Source: Agitococcus lubricus (lineage in GTDB: Bacteria; Pseudomonadota; Gammaproteobacteria; Pseudomonadales; Moraxellaceae). Taken from it: a stretch of 64,000 nucleotides of DNA. Below the pieces are notes generated by a model. The model had not been told where the DNA came from and did no database searches. It was given only the letters and a program-made list of their open reading frames with translations. Shown here in pieces: positions 46,899-55,854 of this stretch (its first letter is position 1; the number at the start of each line of letters is the position of its first letter). The position numbers were made by a program, and so were the translations under genes. Location: NCBI RefSeq assembly GCF_003051055.1, contig NZ_QAON01000005.1, positions 62,001 through 126,000 on the forward strand, written 5' to 3'.

Positions 46899-47068
46899 GG
46901 TAGTTTTACCTTAGGCGTCAAAAGGGTAAGCAAGCCTACCCAAAAATTTAGTGGGGTTTGATTTTAACTTAAATTGAGTATGCCGTGAATTTGCCTCTTG
47001 CACAAGCAAGCACTTGCTTGGTATGTTACGCACATTGAAAAAAACATGCAACGCATACGGGAAATGTT
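46899..47068. promoter_or_regulatory. atuR/atuA control region with operator palindrome and promoter
   Basis: CAAGCAAGCACTTGCTTG at 47003-47020 is a perfect inverted repeat around a 2-base centre. It lies between a possible -35 TTGCAC (46998-47003) and -10 TATGTT (47022-47027), spacer 18, so bound repressor would block RNA polymerase. A related AGCAAGC core occurs at about 46929-46936 nearer the atuR start and could serve autoregulation. Confidence 0.65.
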
Positions 47069-48856
47069 ATGGCAAGTAAAAATTCGATTCGGATTGGTTG
47101 TGCTTCTGGCTTTTGGGGCGATACCAATACCGCTGCTTTTCAATTAGTGCGTCAAACTCAAATTGATTATTTGGTATTTGATTATTTGGCTGAAATTACC
47201 ATGTCGATTATGGCGGGTGCCAAATTAAAAAAACCTGATGCAGGTTATGCCACCGATTTTGTCGCTCATGTGATGTCACGTTTGCTACCCGAAATTGCCG
47301 AAAAAAATATTAAAGTAATTAGTAATGCAGGCGGTGTTAATCCTCTCGCCTGTCGTGATGCTTTAGAAAAGTTAATTAAAGACGCAGGCTTAAATCTCAA
47401 AGTAGCCGTGGTCTTGGGTGATGATTTAGTTAATCAACAACAAGCCTATCGTGATTTAAATACCAAAGAAATGTTTAGTGGCGAAGAGATGCCACCGATG
47501 TTGTTAAGCATGAATGCCTATTTGGGCGCGATTCCGATTCGTGATGCCTTAGCACAGGGTGCAGACATTGTCATTACTGGCCGAGTGGTTGATTCAGCCG
47601 TGGTATTAGGCCCATTGTTGCATGAGTTTAATTGGTCGGTTGATGATTACGACAAACTCGCACAAGGCTCTTTGGCAGGTCATATTATTGAGTGTGGCGC
47701 ACAATGTACAGGTGGTAATTTTACCGATTGGCAAGATGTCCCTCACTACGACAATATGGGCTTTCCTGTGGCGGAGTGTTATGCCGATGGTGCATTTGTT
47801 ATTAGCAAACCCGAAAAAACAGGCGGCTTAATTAACACCGCCACCATTCGTGAACAGTTAATTTATGAAATTGGCGATCCACAAGCCTATTTTTTACCTG
47901 ATGTGGTGTGTGACTTCACTCAAGTTCAGGTTGAGCAAGTAGGCGACAACTTAGTCAAAGTCAGTGGCGCAAAAGGCCGCGCTCCGAGTGATAGCTATAA
48001 AGTTTCAGCCACTTATATGGATGGCTACCGTTTAATTGTCAGCTTTGCCATGATTGGTATTGATGCAGTGGCCAAAGGTCAACGGGTTGCTGAATCCATT
48101 TTTAGCAAAGTGAATAAAGTCTTAGCTAAACGTGGCGCACCACCGCTTAGCTCTACACATATTGAAATTGTTGGCAGTGAACAGGCATATGGTGCAAATG
48201 CTCGGCCAGAAGCCAAACAATGCCGTGAAATTACTGTGCGTATGGTCGCTCGTTATCCTGTTCAAGAAGGTTTATTGTTTTTGGCCAGTGAAATTGCCCA
48301 AGCCTCAACAGGTATGGCACCTGGTTTAGCTGGTATTATGGGTGGTCGTCCCAAACCCTCTCCAGTGATTAGATTATTTTCTTGCCTAGTTCCAAAAACT
48401 TCTGTGCCTGTTAGTTTAGATATTGCTAATGAGCGTATTGCGGTTGCTGTACCCACCGAAGGCGGTTTTGTGCCTGCGGAACGCTTGGCCAGTGGCGAAG
48501 TGGCTGATAACAGCCAAGTCACGCATAGTGTGCCTTTAGTACAATTGGCGTGGGCACGTAGTGGTGACAAAGGTGACTCGTCAAATATTGGTGTAATTGC
48601 CCGTAAGCCAGAATATTTACCGTGGATTCGTGCCAGCTTAACCGAAGAAGCAGTTGCCGCTTATTGTCAACATTGGTTAGAAACCCGCAGTGAAGTAATT
48701 CGTTATGAGTTACCTAGCTTAAATGCCCTGAATTTTATGCTGACCTATGCCTTGGGCGGCGGCGGCATTGCCAGTCCACGTTTAGACCCACAAGGCAAAG
48801 CTCATGCCCAACAACTGTTGGCTATGCCTGTCAAAATTCCTGTGGAAATTCTTTAA
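47069..48856 (+). CDS. atuA: Acyclic terpene utilisation protein AtuA
   Basis: 595 residues. The N-terminal AtuA domain opens with IRIGCASGFWGDTNTAAFQL, and the C-terminal AtuA-like ferredoxin fold contains LVQLAWARSGDKGDSSNIGV and ALGGGGIASPRLDPQGKAHA. AtuA is required for growth on citronellol and geraniol in pseudomonads, and its exact reaction is not settled. It is the first gene after the AtuR operator. GGGAAATG precedes the start. Followed by a TTCGACT-family repeat and a GTAGCC repeat before atuB. Confidence 0.93.
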   Translation: MASKNSIRIGCASGFWGDTNTAAFQLVRQTQIDYLVFDYLAEITMSIMAGAKLKKPDAGYATDFVAHVMSRLLPEIAEKNIKVISNAGGVNPLACRDALEKLIKDAGLNLKVAVVLGDDLVNQQQAYRDLNTKEMFSGEEMPPMLLSMNAYLGAIPIRDALAQGADIVITGRVVDSAVVLGPLLHEFNWSVDDYDKLAQGSLAGHIIECGAQCTGGNFTDWQDVPHYDNMGFPVAECYADGAFVISKPEKTGGLINTATIREQLIYEIGDPQAYFLPDVVCDFTQVQVEQVGDNLVKVSGAKGRAPSDSYKVSATYMDGYRLIVSFAMIGIDAVAKGQRVAESIFSKVNKVLAKRGAPPLSSTHIEIVGSEQAYGANARPEAKQCREITVRMVARYPVQEGLLFLASEIAQASTGMAPGLAGIMGGRPKPSPVIRLFSCLVPKTSVPVSLDIANERIAVAVPTEGGFVPAERLASGEVADNSQVTHSVPLVQLAWARSGDKGDSSNIGVIARKPEYLPWIRASLTEEAVAAYCQHWLETRSEVIRYELPSLNALNFMLTYALGGGGIASPRLDPQGKAHAQQLLAMPVKIPVEIL

Positions 48857-48870
48857 CTAGACATGATTTT

Positions 48871-48922
48871 CCCTTCGACTCCGCTCAGGGAACGCTCTTC
48901 GTTGGCTGAGCGAAGTCGAAGC
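48871..48922. repeat. Palindromic intergenic repeat, TTCGACT family, copy 4
   Basis: CCCTTCGACTCCGCTCAGGG and GGCTGAGCGAAGTCGAAG form inverted arms. It is the most symmetrical copy in the window, in the atuA-atuB gap. Confidence 0.8.
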
Positions 48923-48931
48923 CTAAAAATT

Positions 48932-49004
48932 GTAGCCTGTATGTAGCATAGCGAAATACAGGTTATCCAATATGCAATTACTCCCGTGTTAGCACACGGG
49001 CTAC
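48932..49004 (+). repeat. GTAGCC...GGCTAC double-hairpin repeat, copy 1
   Basis: Begins GTAGCCTGTATGTAGCATAG and ends CACACGGGCTAC. It contains two small hairpins, CCTGTAT/ATACAGG and CCCGTGT/ACACGGG. It ends 17 bases before the atuB start. Related copies end at 51721 and 53060. Confidence 0.8.
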
Positions 49005-49021
49005 ACAATGTAAGGTTTTTT

Positions 49022-49891
49022 ATGCCCTATCAATCAATTTTTCGTGAAGATGCGTTTGCCGATAAAGTCATTATTGTCACGGGTGGTGGTTCGGGAATTG
49101 GTCGTTGTACTGCCCATGAATTAGCCGCTTTAGGTGCACAAGTTGTTATTACTGGTCGTAAAGCCGAAAAACTCGCCCAAGTTGAAGATGAAATTATTCA
49201 AGATGGCGGTTTAGTGCGGTCAATGGTGTGTGATATTCGCCAAGAAGAACAAGTTAAAGAAGTCGTTGCGACGGTACTCAAAGAGTTTGGTCGTATTGAT
49301 GGCTTAGTCAATAACGCAGGCGGTCAATTTCCATCGGCCTTAGCCAGTATTTCCACCAATGGTTTTGATGCAGTCGTTAAAAACAATTTACATGGTACGT
49401 TTTTAATGATGCGTGAAGTGTATAACCAATGGATGGCACAACACGGTGGCAGCATTGTTAATATGTGTGCCGATATGTGGGGTGGTATGCCCGGTATGGG
49501 TCATTCGGGCGCAGCGCGTGCAGGGGTTGATAATTTGACTAAAACTGCTGCGATTGAATGGGCCGTCAGTGGTGTGCGTGTTAATGCTATTGCACCCGGT
49601 TGGATTATGTCTTCTGGTATGGACTCTTATAAAGGTGATTTTGCCAAGTTTGTGATTCCTACATTGGCCAGCAAAGTGCCGTTAAAACGTATGGGTACAG
49701 AGTCAGAAGTGTCTAGTGTCACCTGCTTTTTATTGTCCGAAGCAGCCGCTTTTGTCTCTGGAATTACCGTGCGTATTGATGGTGCAGCGTCCTTAGGTAC
49801 ACCCATTTATCCTTTGGCTGACCACGAAAACTCTGAGCCTTATAACGGTTTCCATCGGGCATTTATTCCTGATGTATTAAAGAAGCAATAA
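49022..49891 (+). CDS. atuB: Short-chain dehydrogenase AtuB
   Basis: A 289-residue SDR. The cofactor motif is TGGGSGIGR, the NNAG motif is LVNNAGGQFPSAL, and the downstream block is AIAPGWIMSSGMDSYKGDF. The usual Tyr-x3-Lys is not obvious at the normal place: the stretch MGHSGAARAGVDNLTKTAAI has Ser-Gly-Ala-Ala-Arg where YxxxK is expected, as in the DECR-type SDRs. It fits AtuB, thought to oxidise a terpenoid alcohol or aldehyde intermediate or act on an acyl-CoA. The start at 49022 has AAGG upstream. The upstream in-frame start at 48986 lies inside the repeat. Confidence 0.85.
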   Translation: MPYQSIFREDAFADKVIIVTGGGSGIGRCTAHELAALGAQVVITGRKAEKLAQVEDEIIQDGGLVRSMVCDIRQEEQVKEVVATVLKEFGRIDGLVNNAGGQFPSALASISTNGFDAVVKNNLHGTFLMMREVYNQWMAQHGGSIVNMCADMWGGMPGMGHSGAARAGVDNLTKTAAIEWAVSGVRVNAIAPGWIMSSGMDSYKGDFAKFVIPTLASKVPLKRMGTESEVSSVTCFLLSEAAAFVSGITVRIDGAASLGTPIYPLADHENSEPYNGFHRAFIPDVLKKQ

Positions 49892-49898
49892 ATCTTCA

Positions 49899-49976
49899 CC
49901 TCACCCCTACCCTCTCCTCAAGGAGAGGGAGAATCATCTCTAAGTTCTCTCTCCGTGTGAGGGTTAGGGTGAGGGC
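49899..49976. repeat. CCTCACCC...GGGTGAGG intergenic repeat
   Basis: The left arm CCTCACCCCTACCCTCTCC matches the right arm GTGAGGGTTAGGGTGAGG in reverse, with a smaller CTCTCC/GGAGAG hairpin inside. It fills the atuB-atuC gap. Similar repeats are scattered in many bacterial genomes. Confidence 0.75.
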
Positions 49977-49998
49977 AACTAAAGGAGCATAACCGATT

Positions 49999-51606
49999 AT
50001 GCCTATTATCGAATTAGACATTGACCGCAACAGTGCTGATTATCAAGCCAATTGCCAAGCCATGCTCAAACAAATTGACGAAGTGGCAGCGATTAAACAA
50101 AAAGTGTTAGAACGCTCTTTACAAGAAAAGCCCAAATTTACTAAGCGTGGCAAAATGTTGCCTCATGAACGTGTACAACACCTATTAGATGCAGGTTCGC
50201 CATTTGTTGAGTTGTGTGGTTTAGCAGGCTATATGCTCGATGATGATAAAGATGGTACCGAAGCTGGCGGTAATATGATTGCGGGCATTGGTGTGATTAA
50301 TGGTGTGCGTTGTTTGGTGGGTGCAAGTAATTCTGCCATCAAAGGCGGCACGATTTCGCCCAGTGGTTTGCGTAAAAGCCTACGTTTGCAACAAATTGCC
50401 CGTCAAAATAAATTGCCAATGGTCACGTTGGCCGAAAGTGGCGGTGCAAACCTCAATCATGCTGCCGATATTTTTGTTGAAGGTGCGCGTTCTTTTGCTA
50501 ACCAAGCCCGTTTATCAGCAATGGGTATTCCGCAAATTACCGTTGTCCATGGTAATGCCACCGCAGGCGGTGCTTATCAACCCGGTTTATCCGATTATAT
50601 GGTGGTGGTGCGTGGCAAAACCGAAATGTTTTTGGCAGGCCCTCCGCTATTAAAAGCAGCAACAGGTGAAGTGGCGACAGAAGAAGATTTGGGCGGTGCT
50701 GCAATGCACGCTCAAGTTGCAGGAACGGCGGAATATTTAGCCGAAAACGATGCTGATGGCATTCGGCAAGCGCGTGATATTGTCTCGATGTTAGGTTGGG
50801 ACAAAGCACAACTGAATCATGATGCACCAGAGCCACGTTATCCGATTGATGACATTTTAGGCATTATTCCTTGTGATTTACGCAAGCCTTATGATGTACG
50901 TCAGGTTATTGCCTGTTTAGTCGATGACTCTAACTTTTTAGACTTTAAAACCGAATTTGATAATCAAACGATTTGTGGTTGGGCCAATATCGGTAACGTC
51001 ACTATTGGCATCATTGGCAATAACGGCCCAATCACTCCCCAAGGCGCTGCCAAAGCCAGCCAATTTATTCAGCTTTGTGACCAAACCAATCGCCCATTAT
51101 TGTTTTTACACAATACAACAGGCTTTATGGTGGGTACAGAGTCCGAACAAAATGGCGTGATTAAGCATGGCTCAAAAATGATTCAAGCCGTGGCCAATAC
51201 CCGTGTACCAAAGCTATCGATTGTGATTGGAGGCTCCTATGGTGCAGGTAACTATGCCATGTGTGGCCGTGGTTTAGACCCTCATTTTATTTTTGCATGG
51301 CCAAACTCGAAAACAGCCGTGATGGGTGGCGCACAAGCAGGCAAAGTATTAAGAATTGTCACTGAAGCCAAACAACAAAAAATGGGCATTACCCCTGACG
51401 AAAATGTGCTTAATTTCTTAGAAATGAGTACTGCTGCCAAATTAGAGTCGCAATCAACCGCTTTGTTTAATACCGCAAAACTGTTTGATGACGGGGTGAT
51501 TGACCCACGAGACACCCGCAAACTTCTCGTTTTCTTATTACAAACCATTAAAGAAGCAGAACAACGCCAGTTAAGCACCAATACTTATGGCGTGGCAAGA
51601 TTCTAA
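49999..51606 (+). CDS. atuC: Geranyl-CoA carboxylase, carboxyltransferase (beta) subunit
   Basis: 535 residues, biotin-dependent carboxyltransferase. The acyl-CoA half has MVTLAESGGANLNHAADIFV, and the carboxybiotin half has GTESEQNGVIKHGSKMIQAV and IVIGGSYGAGNYAMCGRGLD. Paired with the biotin carrier subunit at 53885, it carboxylates cis-geranyl-CoA to isohexenylglutaconyl-CoA. 3-Methylcrotonyl-CoA carboxylase (LiuB) is closely similar. The assignment to AtuC rests on the flanking atuA/B and atuG/H genes. AAAGGAG precedes the start. Confidence 0.88.
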   Translation: MPIIELDIDRNSADYQANCQAMLKQIDEVAAIKQKVLERSLQEKPKFTKRGKMLPHERVQHLLDAGSPFVELCGLAGYMLDDDKDGTEAGGNMIAGIGVINGVRCLVGASNSAIKGGTISPSGLRKSLRLQQIARQNKLPMVTLAESGGANLNHAADIFVEGARSFANQARLSAMGIPQITVVHGNATAGGAYQPGLSDYMVVVRGKTEMFLAGPPLLKAATGEVATEEDLGGAAMHAQVAGTAEYLAENDADGIRQARDIVSMLGWDKAQLNHDAPEPRYPIDDILGIIPCDLRKPYDVRQVIACLVDDSNFLDFKTEFDNQTICGWANIGNVTIGIIGNNGPITPQGAAKASQFIQLCDQTNRPLLFLHNTTGFMVGTESEQNGVIKHGSKMIQAVANTRVPKLSIVIGGSYGAGNYAMCGRGLDPHFIFAWPNSKTAVMGGAQAGKVLRIVTEAKQQKMGITPDENVLNFLEMSTAAKLESQSTALFNTAKLFDDGVIDPRDTRKLLVFLLQTIKEAEQRQLSTNTYGVARF

Positions 51607-51642
51607 CCACCACATGAACTCTCCTCCTGAAAAGAAGAAGAG

Positions 51643-51721
51643 TGTAGCCTGTATGCAGCGTAGCGTAATACAGGAAAACAAAGAGATACTCCCGTGTTAC
51701 GTTGTACTTCACACGGGCTAC
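51643..51721 (+). repeat. GTAGCC...GGCTAC double-hairpin repeat, copy 2
   Basis: Begins GTAGCCTGTATGCAGCGTAG and ends CACACGGGCTAC. It has the same two-hairpin layout as the copies at 48932 and 52990, with a longer second loop. It ends 16 bases before the atuD start codon. Confidence 0.8.
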
Positions 51722-51737
51722 TAATGAGGATAGCAAG

Positions 51738-52898
51738 ATGAAATTTACCCCAGAACATGATGCTTTACGCCGCACCACCAAACAATTTGTTGACAGTCAA
51801 ATCAATCCTTTTGTCGATGAATGGGAAGAAGCAGGCATTTTCCCTGCCCATGAATTATTTAGAAAAATGGGCGAATTAGGTTTATTGGGTGTGTGTAAGC
51901 CCGAAGAAAACGGCGGTATGGGTTTAGACTACTCTTACAACATGGTCGTTACCGAAGAATTAGGCAAAATTAACTGTGGTGGTGTACCGATGGCAATTGG
52001 GGTACAAACGGATATGGCCACACCTGCCCTTGCCCGTTTTGGTTCTAAAGAATTACGTGATGAGTTTTTAACTCCTGCTATTGCAGGCGAATATGTTGCC
52101 TCGATTGCTGTGTCTGAACCTCATGCTGGCTCTGATGTGGCAGCCATTAAAACCACCGCACTCAAAGATGGTGATGATTACATCATCAATGGTACAAAAA
52201 TGTGGATTACCAACTCCACACAAGCAGACTTTTTGTGTTTGTTAGCCAATACCAGTGATGATAAACCTCACGTTAACAAGTCCTTAATTGTCGTACCCAC
52301 TAAAGCTGCTGGCGTGTCGTTCTCCAAAAAGCTCAATAAATTAGGCATGCGTTCTTCCGATACCGCTCAAATTTTCTTAGACAACGTGCGTGTGCCACAA
52401 CGTTATGTGATTGGTGCGGAAGGAATGGGCTTTATGATGCAAATGATGCAGTTCCAAGAAGAACGTTTATATGGTGCGGCCAATGCGGTGGGTGGTTTGG
52501 AAAGCTGTATCGACAAAACCATTGCCTACTGCCGTGAGCGCACCACGTTCGGTCAACCTTTAATTGATAATCAATCCATTCACTTCCGTTTAGCTGAATT
52601 ACGCACCGAAGTGGAATGTTTACGTGCACTCACCTATCAGGCTTGTGAACAACACATTAGTGGTCAAGATGTGACCCTCTTAGCATCTATGGCTAAATTA
52701 AAAGCAGGCCGTTTAATGCGCGAAGTCACTGATAGCTGCTTACAGTATTGGGGCGGTCAAGGCTTCATGTGGGAAAACCCCATTGCTCGTGCTTACCGTG
52801 ACGGTCGTTTGGTGTCTATTGGTGGTGGAGCTGACGAAATTATGCTTGGCATCATTTGTAAATTAACCAATACCTTACCTAGCAAAAAGAAGAAGTAA
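51738..52898 (+). CDS. atuD: Citronellyl-CoA dehydrogenase (acyl-CoA dehydrogenase AtuD)
   Basis: A 386-residue acyl-CoA dehydrogenase. FAD/substrate signatures are IAVSEPHAGSDVAAIKTTAL and MWITNSTQ, the R-T-x-F-G block is RERTTFGQPL, and the C-terminal Q-YWGGQGFMWENPIAR plus GGGADEIMLGI is complete. It oxidises citronellyl-CoA to cis-geranyl-CoA with electrons to ETF. The start at 51738 follows GAGGA. The in-frame start at 51702 lies inside the GTAGCC repeat. The C-terminus ends in a Lys-rich tail. Confidence 0.87.
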   Translation: MKFTPEHDALRRTTKQFVDSQINPFVDEWEEAGIFPAHELFRKMGELGLLGVCKPEENGGMGLDYSYNMVVTEELGKINCGGVPMAIGVQTDMATPALARFGSKELRDEFLTPAIAGEYVASIAVSEPHAGSDVAAIKTTALKDGDDYIINGTKMWITNSTQADFLCLLANTSDDKPHVNKSLIVVPTKAAGVSFSKKLNKLGMRSSDTAQIFLDNVRVPQRYVIGAEGMGFMMQMMQFQEERLYGAANAVGGLESCIDKTIAYCRERTTFGQPLIDNQSIHFRLAELRTEVECLRALTYQACEQHISGQDVTLLASMAKLKAGRLMREVTDSCLQYWGGQGFMWENPIARAYRDGRLVSIGGGADEIMLGIICKLTNTLPSKKKK

Positions 52899-52905
52899 CT
52901 ATCTT

Positions 52906-52977
52906 TCCTCCCCTTATTAAGAGGAGGGTTAGGGTGGGGTCTACCCCCTCCCAGCCTCCCCCTAAATTAAGGGGAGT
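52906..52977. repeat. CCTCCCC...GGGGAG intergenic repeat
   Basis: CCTCCCCTTATTAAGAGGAGG is followed by CCTCCCCCTAAATTAAGGGG, two hairpin-forming units side by side in the atuD-atuE gap. The family is distinct from the CCTCACCC repeat at 49899. Confidence 0.7.
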
Positions 52978-52989
52978 AGTCCAAATTTG

Positions 52990-53060
52990 GTAGCCTGTAT
53001 GAAGCATTGCGTAATACAGGAGTTAACAACAATATGCTCCCGTGTTAATACACGGGCTAC
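52990..53060 (+). repeat. GTAGCC...GGCTAC double-hairpin repeat, copy 3
   Basis: Begins GTAGCCTGTATGAAGCATTG and ends ATACACGGGCTAC. It ends 8 bases before the first of two tandem ATGs of atuE. Same orientation as the other two copies. Confidence 0.8.
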
Positions 53061-53068
53061 AGGAATAA

Positions 53069-53872
53069 ATGATGTCTCTACCCACAAGCCAAACTTTATT
53101 AGTCACTGAAGATAAAGGGATTTTACATATCACCCTGAATCGCCCAGAAAGCCGTAACTCCATGAGTTTGCAAATGGTGCAAGAGTTACAAGCCCTGTTT
53201 ACATGGGGTGCAGAAAATCATATTCGTGCTGTGGTTTTACGCGGTGCAGGTGGCCATTTTTGTGCGGGTGGTGATATTCGTGACATGATGACCATTCGTC
53301 AACAAGCTGTTGAAAATCCTCATGCTTATCAAAACTTTAATCGCACCTTTGGTCATTTATTGACACAAGTCAATAGCGCGCCATTCTTAGTCATCACGGT
53401 CATTGAAGGTGCAGTCTTAGGTGGTGGTTTTGGTTTGACCTGTGTTAGTGATGTTGCCTTAGCCAAAGCCGATGCACAGTTTGGTATGCCAGAAACACGC
53501 TTAGGCATTATTCCTGCTCAAATTGCACCGTTTATTGTTCAACGTTTGGGGCTAACCCAGGCACGACGTTTGGCGTTATTGGGCATGCGTATCAATGGTC
53601 AACAAGCCCAAGCGATTGGTTTGGTGCATGAAGTCTATGCCGATAATGACAGCTTAGAAACCGCCCTTGCTCGCACTATTAATGATTTACGTCAGTGTGC
53701 ACCCAATGCCACACAAGTGACCAAAGCCTTATTACACCAAGTTGGCGAACAGCCTTTAAACCAAGTATTAGACGATGCCGCAGAAGCCTTTGCTTGTGCC
53801 ATTCAAAGTGCCGAAGGGTTGGAAGGTGGCATGGCTTTTGTGCAAAAACGTGCTGCTAGCTGGGCGCAATAG
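53069..53872 (+). CDS. atuE: Isohexenylglutaconyl-CoA hydratase (enoyl-CoA hydratase AtuE)
   Basis: A 267-residue crotonase. Oxyanion-hole blocks are LRGAGGHFCAGGDIRDMM and EGAVLGGGFGLTCVSDVALA, followed by FGMPETRLGIIPAQIAPFIV. The usual role in this pathway is hydration of isohexenylglutaconyl-CoA. The start is ATG 53069 or the next ATG at 53072, with AGGA upstream. It is 12 bases before atuF, so the two are co-transcribed. Membership of the atu set rests on context. Confidence 0.87.
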   Translation: MMSLPTSQTLLVTEDKGILHITLNRPESRNSMSLQMVQELQALFTWGAENHIRAVVLRGAGGHFCAGGDIRDMMTIRQQAVENPHAYQNFNRTFGHLLTQVNSAPFLVITVIEGAVLGGGFGLTCVSDVALAKADAQFGMPETRLGIIPAQIAPFIVQRLGLTQARRLALLGMRINGQQAQAIGLVHEVYADNDSLETALARTINDLRQCAPNATQVTKALLHQVGEQPLNQVLDDAAEAFACAIQSAEGLEGGMAFVQKRAASWAQ

Positions 53873-53884
53873 AGAGAAAACATT

Positions 53885-55846
53885 ATGTCTTTTACCAAAG
53901 TATTAATTGCTAACCGTGGCGAAATTGCTTGCCGCGTGATTAGAACCGCCAAACAACTCGGCTATCACACTGTTGCCGTTTACTCGGATGCCGATTGCAA
54001 CGCCCCTCACACCCAATTAGCTGATGAAGCAATTCATATTGGTGAATCGAACGTCTCTGCATCTTATTTATCTATAGACAAAATTATTGCGGCCGCCAAA
54101 ACAACAGGGGCAGATGCGATTCACCCTGGTTATGGTTTTTTGTCTGAAAATGAAGACTTTGCTGCCGCTTGCGCCAATAACCAAATTACCTTTATTGGCC
54201 CACCTGCTAATGCTATTTATGCGATGGGCAGCAAACGTCAAGCCAAAATCATGATGCTCAAAGCAGGCGTGCCTTGTGTACCAGGTTATGAAGGCGACAA
54301 TCAAGATGAGCAATTTTTAGCCGCACAAGCCGAAAAAATTGGCTTACCCGTGATGATTAAAGCCTCCGCAGGGGGTGGTGGTCGTGGGATGCGCTGTGTT
54401 ACCCAAGCCAGCGAATTATTGGCCTCGATTCGTACCGCTCGCTCTGAGGCACAAAATGCTTTTGGTAGTGGTGAGTTAATTTTAGAAAAAGCCGTTATCA
54501 ACCCACGCCACGTTGAAATACAAGTGTTTGCCGACCAACACGGCAACTGTGTGTATTTGGGTGAACGTGATTGTTCGATTCAACGCCGCCACCAAAAAGT
54601 GGTTGAAGAAGCCCCTTGTCCTGTCATGACACCAGAATTACGTCAAGCGATGGGCGAAGCTGCTGTTGCTGCTGCCAAAGCGGTGAATTATGTGGGTGCA
54701 GGCACGGTTGAGTTTTTATTAGATAATCAAGGCGAGTTTTATTTCTTAGAAATGAATACCCGCTTACAGGTTGAACATCCTGTCACCGAATTGATTACAG
54801 GCCAAGATTTAGTCGCTTGGCAATTACGTGTTGCTGCTGGTGAACCTTTACCGCTTCGCCAAGAACAAATTCTACTCAATGGCCATGCTATTGAAGTGCG
54901 TTTGTATGCTGAAGACCCACAATTTAACTACTTGCCACAAACAGGCAAAATCTTACGCTGGCAAGCGGCAACAGGTGCACAAGTAAGGATTGATGATGGT
55001 GTGCAAACAGGTGGTGAAGTCAGTCCCTTTTATGACCCAATGATTGCCAAAGTCATTGCATGGGGATCAACACGCCAAGAAGCAGCACGCGTATTGGCTA
55101 AAGCAGTTGAAGACAGCGTGTTATTGGGTTTAAGTAACAACAAAGCCTATTTAGCCCAATTATTACGTCATCCTGCTTTTATTGCTGGCGACACCCATAC
55201 GGGCTTTTTAACCCAACATGAAGCGGATTTAACCACCCTACGCCCTTATCAACCTCAAGCTTTAGATTTTGCCTTAGCTGGTTTAGTGTTGGCACTCAAT
55301 AGCACGCCTAATCAACGTCTACAAACGGCAACTTTGCCTGCTAAATTTTTGTTATTAACCATTGGTGAACAAAAACAACCTGTGCAAGTCACTGCCCCAC
55401 TGCATAGCCAACAGCCTTGGTTATTGCAAGTGAATGAGCAACAGTTTGCGATTGATATTTATCAAAATACCGATGGTTTATTGCGTTATGTGATCAATGG
55501 TCATCGTCGCCAACTCAACTATGCCTTAGCCAATAACAGCGTTTATTTAGATGTAGGGCAAGGGCAATTAATTGCTCGTGATGACACCCACAGCCCACCA
55601 CAAACGGCTGATGCGGCAAGTCAAAATAAAATTGCGGCACCCATGGATGGCTTATTGGTTAACAGTTTAGCCAAGGTGGGCGACACAGTCACCGCAGGTC
55701 AAACTTTATTGTTACTCGAAGCGATGAAAATTGAACATCCACTCAAAGCACCTTGTGCGGGGGTAGTGAAAGAAATTTTAGTCCACGAAAAACAACAGGT
55801 GAAAAAACGTCAATTGTTGTTGGTGATTGAACCGAATGGTGTCTAA
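53885..55846 (+). CDS. atuF: Geranyl-CoA carboxylase, biotin carboxylase/carrier (alpha) subunit
   Basis: 653 residues. The biotin carboxylase domain starts with KVLIANRGEIACRVIRTAKQ, the ATP-grasp glycine loop is KASAGGGGRGMR, and the active-site stretch is EMNTRLQVEHPVTELITGQD. A BCCP domain at the C-terminus carries LLLLEAMKIEHPLKAP (biotinyl lysine). It charges biotin with bicarbonate for the AtuC partner. The closest alternative is LiuD of leucine degradation. Neighbours favour AtuF. Confidence 0.9.
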   Translation: MSFTKVLIANRGEIACRVIRTAKQLGYHTVAVYSDADCNAPHTQLADEAIHIGESNVSASYLSIDKIIAAAKTTGADAIHPGYGFLSENEDFAAACANNQITFIGPPANAIYAMGSKRQAKIMMLKAGVPCVPGYEGDNQDEQFLAAQAEKIGLPVMIKASAGGGGRGMRCVTQASELLASIRTARSEAQNAFGSGELILEKAVINPRHVEIQVFADQHGNCVYLGERDCSIQRRHQKVVEEAPCPVMTPELRQAMGEAAVAAAKAVNYVGAGTVEFLLDNQGEFYFLEMNTRLQVEHPVTELITGQDLVAWQLRVAAGEPLPLRQEQILLNGHAIEVRLYAEDPQFNYLPQTGKILRWQAATGAQVRIDDGVQTGGEVSPFYDPMIAKVIAWGSTRQEAARVLAKAVEDSVLLGLSNNKAYLAQLLRHPAFIAGDTHTGFLTQHEADLTTLRPYQPQALDFALAGLVLALNSTPNQRLQTATLPAKFLLLTIGEQKQPVQVTAPLHSQQPWLLQVNEQQFAIDIYQNTDGLLRYVINGHRRQLNYALANNSVYLDVGQGQLIARDDTHSPPQTADAASQNKIAAPMDGLLVNSLAKVGDTVTAGQTLLLLEAMKIEHPLKAPCAGVVKEILVHEKQQVKKRQLLLVIEPNGV

Positions 55847-55854
55847 TTAAATTG

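Noticed and set aside
48986-49021. Upstream in-frame start for atuB
   Set aside because: It would be translated from inside the GTAGCC repeat, and the later ATG at 49022 has an AAGG site.
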